Source of the DNA: Heterotrichella gracilis
Taxonomy: Eukaryota; Sar; Xanthophyceae; Tribonematales; Xanthonemataceae
NCBI GenBank assembly: GCA_032358255.1
Contig: JAULBX010003666.1
Location: 1 to 64,000 of the forward strand
Reading direction: 5' to 3'
DNA length: 64,000 bases
In this document: one piece after another, positions 34,001 to 46,000 of the stretch
Layout of the letters: the number at the start of each line of letters is the position of its first letter
How positions within the stretch are numbered: the first letter of the stretch is position 1
Notes under the pieces: model-generated
Told to the model about the DNA's origin: nothing
The model's database searches: none
Seen by the model: only the letters and a program-made list of their open reading frames with translations
Translations under genes and position numbers: made by a program

Positions 34001-37000
34001 TAAAATTGGCACATGATCACAATTGCTGAGGCCATGCGAGGTTGGGGTTTTCAAATATACCCTGCCACTTTTACGCATTTTTAGCAAACTGGTGTGCTTG
34101 AGCAGGGGTGTTGACACTGTACAATAGGGAGTGTATGGCTTTCTTGTGTGCTGCTGGTGTGGGGCCCTGGGAGTGCACCTCAGTCCAAATTTCTGCATTT
34201 TGCTCTCATAGGGGTCAAGCAAGGTTCAGTTATCATCCTTGGCGCACTCCCGGGGTGTCCCATGCACTAGAGGTATCACATATTACGCAGTGATTTGCAA
34301 TTAAAACAAGGATGAACATGACGGCGTGTATCCCGCCACATGCCCCCCATTTGCATCCCCGACCCGTGGTCCCACTCACTTTTCTGGCCTGTCCTCGTTG
34401 ACCTCCCCTTCTCCATCCTTGTCCTCTTCCTCCCCTTGCTCCTCATCCTGCTCCTCCCCTGGAGCCTGCGGTGCCTCCTGGGGCTTGTCCCCCCCCTTGT
34501 CATCATTCTCCTCGTCATCCCCCTCGCCAGCCTGGAGCGCAAAAGACCACACTGTGTCAACACCCTAGGCTAGGGTGCGTACGCAACACCGCTGGTCTAC
34601 ATGCTAGGCCAGGCCAAAGTGAGTATGCAGCTGCGGCTGAGTCGGCACCTAAACTACTCAAACTCTAGGCCAGGGATTACTTCAGATGAAAGCCGGGGTA
34701 CGTACAGACCACCCTGTGCACCCCACATCCATCGGAGGGCGCTTGAGAAACGCAAGCAAAGCCTCCCGAGTCACACCCTAGGCTAGGGTACATGTACAAC
34801 ACAAGCAGGCAGGGCAGCGTTCCCAAGGGGAGCATCTGATACACGCAGAACAAGAACGGGGAGGTAGCTATGCACGCCTCACCATGTACTCTAGTTGGCT
34901 CTTGTCCTGCACCTGCACCGGCGCGTCCTTCTCAAATTTCTCCTCCCCTTTGGCCCCTTGGTTGTCGTCCCCTTGGTCGTCGCCCCACAGCTTCTCATCC
35001 AGCACCTGTCAAGGGGGGAGGATATATATTAACACAAGGGGCTGCTGGACAAGTGAAGCACTGTGGCAGACATGTGTGTAATGAGAACGTTGCGGCCCGA
35101 GCAAGATTCAGATACCGAGTAAACAGCGTCATTCAGTCACGGACAAGCAACAAATTGCATCGCCCGAGTGTGCCAATCAGTGACGTGTTGGTTGTCAATG
35201 CAAACTGCCATCCCCACCTCCTCATCCTCCCCAACCTCCCCCATCTGCTTGTCCAGCTCTTCATCCCCCTCCTCCTCATCTTCCTCATCCTCCCCTAGGT
35301 CATCGCGCTTCAAATCCTCCATGGCCCCATCAAAGTCCTGGTCCATCTCAATGCCTGCAGAAAATGATCACATATGGTTACACAAATGATTACAAATGGA
35401 TTTACGTTTACAGAGTCCTCTAAAACACCATCAAAGTACTGGTCCATCTCAATGCCTGCAACAAAATGAGTTGCAAATGGTCAAGCATTTGTAATCGCCA
35501 TTGGGCGGCAATAATACGGCTCTTAGACACATTGACCAATTTCATGGAGAAGAAAAGCAGAAAGTTGAATAGGTGAACAAGTGAACAATTTTTCATAAGG
35601 AAAGCATGTCGACAAGTTCTCAAAGACAACACTAAGATTTTGTTTCCCCTCATTTCCTCCCAACCTTTAACGTCCTCCTCCTTGTCCTGCGCCCCCCCCT
35701 CCTCCTGCTTCTCCTCCTCCGCCCCCTGCTGCTTGGCGCCAGTCACCTGGTCCTCATCCTCTATCTGGTCGCTCACGTCCTTCTTGCCCTGCCCCTCACC
35801 CAGGCCAGTGCCCTCAGCCTCTTGGAACTTGCCATCGCCCTCGCCGCCTTCCTCGCCTGTAATATTCGAGTACGTTTACATTATTTTCATATTTCCTAAA
35901 AAGTATACAAAGTAGCAATGATTAGGCGCAGGGGTGTGGGGGTGAGGGAGGTGAGGGGGTGTGAGAGCTGCACGTGTGTGTGGTTCGTGGCAATGGGGGT
36001 TGGTGGTGAGCGGTGCTTTGGTTCCCCTTTCAAACCCACGAATTTTAGGCAGTGAAAATGCATACAATGGCAAGGGCATAGACAAACACGTGACCGCTTA
36101 TTAACTGTATGCATGTAATAGGGTATAAAAACGTTGAACACAAAACCAGAACCCTAGAGGGCTGGCCCAAAACCCTACCTTCCACGCTGTCCGGCACGCA
36201 GAACCCTTCCTTGATGACGCTGCTGAAAATGGCCCCTGAAATGAGCGCCAGTTTTGCCACCCCCTTGTGCACCACCGCCCCCTCCGCCGCCAGCCACTGC
36301 ACCCCCCCAGCCACCATCCCCACCAGGGGGGAAAACTGCACCAGCCGCTCCACCAGGGGACGCAGCTGGGTTGCCTGGCGGGTGGCGTCGGCTGCTGTCG
36401 ACACCTGGCAGAGGGCAAATGAGTACATGATTAGAATATGAACCAAGAATTATACTGAACTGAAATATCCTTGAACATTTATGAGCAAAGTACAACAAAT
36501 GCACCTGGCAATGGAGTTCGTATTCTTCGTGCAGAATGCACATATAGAATTGTGGATATTGCAGAGGCCTATCACCGGGCGCACTGAAGGGGATTTTAAA
36601 ATGGGCAGCATATCACCCTCCTATCCATTCATAAAACCCTCCCCTGTACAGTTTCTGTCCACCACAACTCTTACCTGGCTCAGGCAACTGGCAAGCGAGT
36701 CACCAATGGCCTGCAGGCGCGAGGGGTTGATCCTACGATCGATGGAAGCCAGGAGGTCTGGCAGGGACTGCGCGTCGGCCCAGTGGGGGTCGGGCGCATC
36801 CCCGGAAGGTGGGGGCTTGGTGTCTGTTGAAGCGGGCCTGCAAGGGGAGTGGGGTTCAGCGTGCTGAGTGGATAGATACACAACAAACAATATATTCACA
36901 TATTATGTACAGGTTATTGGCCAAGGGGGCGATGGGTCCAAGCTGCACAGTACATAGATTTTTTGCCATTTTTGAATCCCCAAGACAGCCTTGTTCCCCT

Positions 37001-40000
37001 TGTGACCACCCTTGTATCCCCCGCCCTCACCTCAGGCCCTGTGCCCACAGCAGCGCCCCGCTCACAGCCTCCTCAAGACTCGCGAGCGCCGAGTCAAATG
37101 ACTCAGCCGCCTCCGATGCATTGCCAGCTGGCGCCTCGTCAGCATGAGCTGCAAACGCAGCAGCCAGGTCAGCAATGTGCACCGCTGCCTGCTGTGCGGC
37201 TGCCGCCAGGTGGCGCTCTGCCGCGTGCCAGCCGGGGATGGTGGTGCTCCACTGCCTGTCGGTGCTGAGCTGGCGCATGTGGGCATGGTGGGCCTGCACG
37301 GCCTGCGGGAAGGGTGCGGTGGGATTCGGAATTTCGCGCCTGTGGTTGGTAGGGTTCAGGATCGAGCGCCATGCAGTGGTTCTGGCTCCAAAACCGAAAA
37401 TTAAGGAAACTGTGGAACCAGAGCTTTTTATGCTTCAGGCAAAACCCTTGGCAATGCATAGCAAACCACAACATGCACAAACACCAAAACATAAAAAAGG
37501 GCCCAAACCACACACCTGCAGGCTCCTCTCCAGCTTCTCCACTGCCTGCCGAGTCACCAGCACCAGCTCGCCCCCCCGCACCAGCCCCCCCACCTCCCCT
37601 CGCCCCAACGCCAGCGCAGCCACCACCCCTTGCAGGGCGGCGGCGGCCTCCGCCAGCTGGCGGGAGCGGTGGGGTGCGGCCTCCACCCCCCTAGCCGCCG
37701 CCACCAGCGCGTGTGTGTCTTGTAGGAATGGGAAGAGGGCGTCCAGGGTGGCGGTGTGGGTCTCAAGGATGCGCCCTGTCAGGCCCTGTTGGGCAGCAAA
37801 CATGGCGTGATACTAGGGCATTTTTATAAGTATTGGTGGGTTCAATGACGTATTATTTAATTTGTGGCTGGTGAGGATGAGCCCTAGTGGAAGCAAGGGA
37901 GAACTAATATTGGCGCCTGTTCCCTATCATGTTGCTACTCTGGCGGTATTGCCAAAGCGCATGTAACTTGCTTTTAATCATTGCAATAATCATCTAAGTA
38001 CACCGCTGCAACTTTTCTCTTGTACGCCTATTCCTCGCCTAAATGCCAACGAAATCATGACAACAGATCAGAGACCCACCTGCGGCGGCAGCGGCTGGCT
38101 AGGGTCTAGGGTTTCCAGCATAGCCCTGAGGCCCTCCAGGCGCGCGTGCGCCTGCGCCGCCCCCGCCAGCGCGCGCCTTGCCCCCCTGAGCATGTGCATC
38201 ATGTGCTGCTGCAGGTTGCCTGCGGATGCCACCTCAGTGGGGCTGATGTCGTGGTGGGGGGAGTTGCTGGCCTGCGGGGTGGATGGAGGTGTTGCGAAGG
38301 AGCATTGTGGGGGTTGTGGATGGTGGCGAGGGATGTGTAGGTCGAGAAGAAGATATGGGATTATTAGTTGCTATAGCCTTCACAGGAATGCGTGCGTTTG
38401 TCAAGAATCGGTGGAAAGAGGAAGGGATGGGTGCGCGGTGGTGTGGTTTTGCCCCCGAGGATGGGAAGATAATACGGGTCATGATGATGGGATGGCAGGT
38501 GAAAGCAGGTGGGCGTGTGGGTTTGGCGACGGGCGCTGGCTGTCAGGCAGTACGAATACATAATGATCATTGCGAGCTCATTGAAAATGGTATGTTGGCA
38601 TCACCCAGCCGATCAACCCGCCGCCCAACAAACCACACGCATCTCTGAATATACTGCACAATCGCAAACCCCTAATAGCCACTGCGTTTGGGACTGTGAT
38701 GCAATCGCCAATGGTACATTGACACAGTAATCGGCATTGTGACTATGCCATGCCGCATGCTGTGCGCACCTCCCATATGTTTTGTATGCATGCAATCCCC
38801 CTCTGGTAGTAGCCCTGCGCCTTAGCCCAGGCAACGCAGGCGGGAACCTCCTCCACTGCCATCCCATGTGCCTCAGTGGGGGGGCACAGCAGGGGGGTGA
38901 GGTCGGTGGGGGGTGGGGGCTGCACGGGGGGAAAGCAATTTATTGTCAAGAGGGCAAGCAACGGGGTGTTGCTGTTGTTTTGGCAACATTGCTCGAGCCA
39001 TGATGAGACCTCAGACCGTTAACATGCAGCAGTATGGACCAGCAGTGTACAGCATTCGCAACCATATCAGCGACGCATACCCATGCGCGCAGCAGTCAGG
39101 GGCCCACCGAGGCACCAGCAAATCAAGGCCCAGGCCAGTGCCTTGCTCATTGCCATAGCCAAGGGTTACAACAACACTATCGCTCCACACATACACACCC
39201 CGCACCCACCTCCTGGAACCAGGCATACACCCCCCGCTCGCCCACGGGGACCGCACCCCTGCGCCGCGACACGCCCAGATCTTCCAGCGCCCGCAGGAAA
39301 TCCACCAGCGCCTTTTTCTTCCTAGTTTTTGCACCCTTGCCGATGTCCCCCTTGAGGTCGGCGGCGTGGGAGGCGGCCTCGGTGGCAAGCTCCTCGACGG
39401 CGGAAAACCCTACGGGAGGGTTTGGGGCGGGAGTTGGCGGACGTTTTTTTGGGGGTTGTAATTTGGTGTGATACGACAGGCACTGCGTTGAAGAGTGTTG
39501 AGAGCAAGTGCATGACAGTGATTTACTTACAGCTGGATAAAACATCAAAATAATCCATGCGGTGATGCAGTGTCCTTGTCAGTAAACCTGGAAAAGTGGC
39601 TTCATACATATGGCAGGCAACAAGAAGAATACTCTACAGATACCCACAAGATATCCCAGCACAACCAAATATGAAAATGCCATGCAGGGTTTCCGTTCCT
39701 CACCAGCTGGCGCCCCGCTGTCCGCCAGCCCCTCGCCCACCACCCGCTGCAGACGCTGAGCAAGCTGGGGGAGCTTATCCTGGTATCGCTCCCCTTGCAA
39801 ACCTTCGGCAGGGTTTTGGGGCGGGCCGGGCATGCGGCTGCGCAGGTGCGCGCACATGGCCTGCCAGCTGGCGGCGTCTCGGCCAATGAGGGTTGGCCAG
39901 GGGGCGTCGGGTGGGGTGGCAGTGGGATCCTGCGGGGGCCAAGGGTTTTGCTTAGGGTGATGGTTAGGGTTTTGGCTTAGGGCACCGCATGACCATGATG

Positions 40001-43000
40001 TAGTCGAGGACTTGATGAAGTCAAATTGCAAATGGCCCTGTCTGGCACCATACAGGCTAGGTCCTCTGGAGAATCAGGGTTCAGGGTTTTAAAATCAGGA
40101 CACCGGCTGGAAACAAACCCGCGACCTCCCCCCACACACCCACGCCCACGTGCACCGCACCTGTTTCCCCCCCTCCTCCGCCCCCGCGCCCGCCGCCCCC
40201 CTTGCCGCCTGCGCCACCACCCCCGCAGCTGCCTGGCCCAGCACCTGGCGTGCACGCACCACCAGGCGGTGCAGCTGGCGACTCGCCCTCTCACTCGACA
40301 CCCGCATGGTGTAGTACCCCCTGTCCTCCCACCGAGCCAGGCGCACAAAGTCCTGCGGGGGTGGGAGGGGTGGTGGGTGAGGGTGGTGGGTTATGAAATC
40401 AACCAAGGGGTGAAAGTGGTATGGTGGCATCGGGAGAGGAGGAGACCAATCAAGGGTGGACGAGAGGGTGTGTGGTCTGGTGCGGGGGAGGGGTGGCATC
40501 AGGGTTGGATACATTCGGGCATTGCCACGAGTGGCGCCCGTAGGGGAATCAAAATCATCAATTGCCGTGTCCTCCCCCTTGCCCCAGGGAGGTCCCCTAC
40601 CACCATGCACGTGCACAGAAAGTGGAGGAATTACGGCAAGAGTGCTGATAGAAGAACCAGGGTTTTTTCCGAGCTGTAACTTGCATGTACACTATTGGCA
40701 TCAGGGTTGGATACATTCGGGCATTGCCACGAGTGGCGCCCGTAGGGGAATCAAAATCATCAACTGCCACAGCCAAGAACATTTCATGGGGGACCTACCA
40801 CCATCCAAATGTGCACAATGCGACCATAAAAGCAATGCCCGCGTGCACCAATGGTATGATTCCAGCAAGGCAACGTAGCATCCACAGGCTTGATGCATCG
40901 AACCGTAGAGACCTGGGCAAACACGATAGAAGGTCTAAAGTATGCAGACATTCAGATAAATGCGTACCCTGTACCCTAACCCTACGCCTTTATACCCTAT
41001 GCTCTGCCCTGGCTTAGCTGCAGCTGCTTCCCCAGTGTGCCATCCTAATTTCCACACCTTGCACCCCACTCTTTACCCTAAACCCTACACCTGTGACACC
41101 TTTGAACCCAATGCCCTGGCTCACCTGCAGCTGCTTCTCCAGTGTTTCCATCCCCTCCTGCATGGCCTTATCCACCTGGACCTGCCACATGCTGTAGTAG
41201 GCGTGGATGTTTGATATAACGGCAGCCAGGAGGCGCCACCTGGCACACACACAGGCTTGATCACGCAAGAATTCACTTGTCCCCTCAATCACACTCAACC
41301 ACACCAACTGCACGTGATGAATTATAGCAGCACCAGCATAAGCAATGTGCGATGTCAGCAGAACTACATGCAGTAGCCATGCATGTGATGTGGTACTTTT
41401 GGGGGTAGGCCTATTCTGGGGGTGCTGTCAGAAAGCATAGGTGATCAGCATACCTGTCGGCGATCAGATCCGAAAGATGGTGTTTTTTATGCAGATCATC
41501 ACACCGCACCCCCTGGGACCCAGAATACAACCATCATAAAAAAACATATTATTGAATCTCCCTAGAAAGAGCTTTCAGCCAGTACCCTCTTCCGCACCTG
41601 GCCTCTTCCGGTGCCATCTGGCCCATCATTGCCACCTGGCGGCCAAAGGAGGCAATCAGCGCCAGGCGCGCCGCGTACTCGCCAAGTGGCGAAGACTGCA
41701 GGAACTGCTCCAGCGCAAGCGCGGTGTCGGCGGCTGTGGCTGCGGCTGTGGTGGTGGCTGCGGCTGTGGCTGTGGGTGGTGCGGTGAGCAGGCGGTAGAG
41801 GTGGAACCACGACTCGTGCACGCCTGCGGGGTGGGCAGGGGTGTTCGGTAGGGTTTTTGCAAGGGTTTTGTTGGGTGGCGCACAACCCCTGCTCTGGCGG
41901 TTTGCACCAAGCCACCCCTCAAAGCTGCAGATGCAACCAAAGGCTGCCCAGCAGCATTGCACATGGCTAGGGAGCTAGACATTAGGGTTTGAACCCTGAC
42001 CCCAATCCTGTGCCCTGCTGTTTCTCACACGCATGCCATCCAACCAGCACCCCCAGCGTGCAGTATGCTTGAATCGCCATCAAGCCATCAGCGCAATGAC
42101 TACAGAACCAGGTCCACTGGTATTTGAGACCATAGAGCTGACCACTGGTATAGGCACAGAATGCGCCAGGGGTGACATTGGCCAGCATACAAGTGGGAGA
42201 CAGCAGCATGTGATCTCCAATCCGAAAGGCAAAAGAAAGGACAAAGAAACGCATCGTTCCCACAATCAGCAGCAACCACAAACCAGCAATGCCAAGAACC
42301 TAATGCCAGGTAGGGCACCCACCCCCCACCCCCACCTGCCGCGTACTCCACCCTGGTCCTCTCCAGCAGCCCCCGCCAGCTAGCCAGCTCCAGCTTGCGC
42401 CACCTGGCAGCCAGCGCAGCCAGGGGGTCCAGCTGCTCCTTGAGTGACACGTGGCGGGCAGCGGTGGCCTCCCACACCTGGGCGCGTGCTAGCACCAGCT
42501 CCACACCCGTCAGGGCGGTTTTGAGGGGGGAGGAGAGGGGTAAACCTGCGGTAGGGGGGAGGTGTGCGTGGGTGGATGGTGGTGATGGGGCGTTGAGTTT
42601 GAGGTGTTTTTCAGGCTGGGGAAAGCAGGCCTGCTCTGGGGGCAAACTCGAGTGCGTTTGGTTTGAAGATTGGGTTCTGGACATTAGCCTGCTCCAGCAG
42701 CCAACGAGGTGGTGAGTGACAGCTTTGGCTGCTCTACCAGAGGCTGGTCTAGGGTTCTGATACAGGGTGCTAGGGTATTATTTTCTTACCGATGAGTCGG
42801 TCGGTGATGGCTGCCAGCTGTGCCAGCAGCGGGTGTTCCGGCCAGGTTGACAATAGTGAAGTGAGACGGGAGCGCATGGCTGCTGCAGGGGTGAGTAACA
42901 GCGCACATTCCGAGGGGAAGGGCTGCTGCAGGTCTACGGCCTCTGTGGCGCTGCCACCTGGCGGGGGGAGTCAAGGGAGGGTGTCAGGAAACGGGTCACA

Positions 43001-46000
43001 GAGGATGGGGGAAGTATATAATATAAAGAAAATATGAAAAAAATGTAATCATGCAGTGGTGTTGATTACAAGGGGAGGAAGCCAACTTATGTCTGCGGCA
43101 ATGCCTTTCTTTTTTCCAGACAAGGAAATAATGGTGTTGTCACAACACCATAATGAACAGGGTTGTCAACCTCGATGGACATTCTCACCCCTAAAAGGGC
43201 ATGCTTCACATAAAACATGTAACGCACGTTGATCAAATTGTGCGGTTCAAAATGCAGGGCGAGAAAAAGCAACCCACCTGATGAAGCTGCCTGGGAAATG
43301 CTTGCATGCAGCTGGCAGATGCGCATCAAATGCCCACCCCCGGTTGCGTCATCAATGTGCCCCGGCAGCGCGCCCCCCGCATACTGCAGCAATTTGGCCC
43401 CCAGGTCGTAGCAGTGCACAAATGATTGCGCCCCTGAGCCATCTGGAGGGGGGGCAGCAGGAGGGACAATATTGAACACCCTGCACAGGGGAAAGTCATG
43501 CGTTGGCACAGCTGTCACTACAAAAGCTGTCGTACTGTTCTTTGACAACTTAAGTGCTGCTAGTTTGTATATACAAGCAGTACAATACAGTACCAAAAAC
43601 CACAATAGTACTTCAGCCCAACCTTTGCAAACCACCCCACCCAATTAACCCCATCATGGGGCTGCTCATGATGGGCACAACTGCTGACTGCTTATAGATA
43701 CAACGAAGACTGCAGGACCCAATCCCTACCTCGCCCCCTCACCTGTGTGCTGTGCACCTCCACAATCTGGCGCCACAAACCCTCAGCCAAAACCCTACTC
43801 TAAAACCCTACACCGGACCTAGCCACCACCTCACCTGCTGTGCACCTCCACGATCTGACTCAGCAGCCCCCCCCGCATCAGCTCCCTGGCAGCCACACTC
43901 CCCATCTCAGCCCTACTAGCCTCCCCCCCTTGCTCCTGCCGCCACCTGGCGGCCTGCAGCAGCGCCCCGTCAGCATCCATGTGGCCGTCCTCGGGATCTG
44001 GGATTTGGCCCTCCTCCTCCGCCAGGTCCGCAAATGTGTCGAAATGCGCTGTGGGGAACCTGCGGCGGTAGTCCTCCTCGTCCTCCTCTTCCTCGTTGAG
44101 GATGGTGGTGTCGCGGGTCTTGCTCTTGAAGAGCTCCGCCTCCTCCTACGGGTGAATGGGAAGGGCAGTTAGGGTTTAGGGTTTACAGTCTAGGGTCTTC
44201 CTTATATTCAACTCCATGAAGGGGAGGGCTTTCAGGCATCGGAGAAGGTCACAAGTGTGCATGTGCATGGCACAAGCATTGATGTGCGGCTCACCCACAA
44301 TGGAAGGGTCTAGGTGTTGCGAGCACCTCATGAAGGTGCAGGTTTCAGGTTTTGGACTTCCTCACCGCTGCGCGCTTCTCCTCAGCTGCCTTGAGCTCCT
44401 CCCAGGCGCTCACAAAGGCGCCAAAGATGCCGCACGCCGCCGCCACCCCCGCCGTATCCGCCCCCCTCCCCTCCACCCCGCGCGCCACCCCCTGCATGGC
44501 CGCCTGCAGCGCCGCCAGCCTGGCACTGTACGCCGCCACCTCAGCAGCCCTCGCCAGCCCCTCCGCCACCTCAGCGGTGGGGCTGGACCCTAGGTAGGGT
44601 CTTCCGGCGGACGCCGACGCGGCGGCGGCGATCGTCGACAGCGCTGCGGGCTGCGCGGCGGCCGTGATGGGGATTACCCCCAAATCCTGGGGATTTAGCC
44701 CCGTGGGAAGGGGTTGCGGGAACGCCATGAGCCCGCCGATCAGGCCCGCCAGGTTTGGGCTGGACGATGACATCATCGCGAGGTTTGGCGTGGCGGCTGA
44801 CGTCAGCAGCGACAGCCCGTACTGGACCTGGAGCGCCGCCAGCTGGAGGGGTTGGGTGATGTCGGCGTAGAGCGGGTACTCGCGTGCCAGCCGGGCCGAC
44901 CAGGAGTGCCCGGACTGCTGCCAGCTCAGCGCCTCTGCTGCGGCGGATTCCCTCCCCTCCTGCAGGCAAAAGCGAATGTGTTTAGTCCCCCTTGTATGGC
45001 ACGCCTCACTTTTTCACATGGTGCCGCAACGGGACCACCAGCTATATTCGTGCAGCAACTGGCATTTTGCGTGTGACATGCTTTTGCCAAGGATATCAAC
45101 AGCAGCGCAATCAAAGCGGGTGGCAAGCGTCGATAACAAACGCTTTTAAATCCCTCTCCAAACGTTTTGCAACCCGCACCTCCAGCTGCTTCACCAGCCC
45201 CAGCAGCCTGGCCTGGGACCCAAAGGCATCCACAAAGCGCACAACCTCAGCCCGCAGCTGCCAGTACTGGGAGGGCACGGGGCGGGGCACCGCGCGCGCC
45301 GCCAGCTCAGCAATGGTGCGCCCCAGCGAGGTTTCGCGTGTGCGCAGAGCCGCGATGCGCGAGGTTTCGTCTGCCCCTGCTGGCAGCGCCTGGAGGCGGG
45401 TGCGCACCTGAAAAGGGGGGAAAGAGGTTGCGGTTGGTCGTGTGGTGTGGTGTGGTGGGTAATTGAAGAGTGTTAATAGCGGGGGAAACAGGTCATGGGC
45501 ATGACAAGTGGCGGTTGGTATGGTTGGGGGTGATGGAATTGGCAAGGAAGCGCACTGTTGACCAATGCCCCCTCATCCAGCAAAAGCATGCCGCATCACC
45601 TTCACAGTTGCAATCCTAAACGCCCCACACCGCTGGTGCGGATTCCTTAGTGTGCGCTCCCCACACCCTCACCTCAATCTCCGCCCGCACGTCGAAATCC
45701 AGCACCCGCTGCGTGTGCGCCTGCTTGAGCGCGTACTTGGCACTGGGGTCAGACCACGCAGGGGGCACCAACAGCATCAACCGAGCCGCACCCAGCAGCG
45801 CCCAGCAGCGGCCGCGCGCCCGCAGGGGGTGCGCATTTGCGCCGGAATGTGGGGATTTGGCGGGGGCCTCGGTGGCCCCAAGGAGCGTCTCCAGGCAGGG
45901 CAGGAGGATGGGTTCCAGCAGGGTTTTAAAGGCTGGGTGGGTGGTTGTGGCGAGGGCAGATTGGAGGGTGGCCAGGCAGTCTGCGTCCCTGGGACAAGGG

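Noticed and set aside
31800-35900. Long plus-strand frames rich in Ser, Pro and Leu opposite the acidic arm
   Set aside because: They are mirror images of Glu/Asp codons of MDN1 and lack start context or splice support.
43278-43455. Acceptor at about 43453 for MDN1 exon 35
   Set aside because: Phase does not match the preceding exon; the acceptor giving a start at 43480 does.
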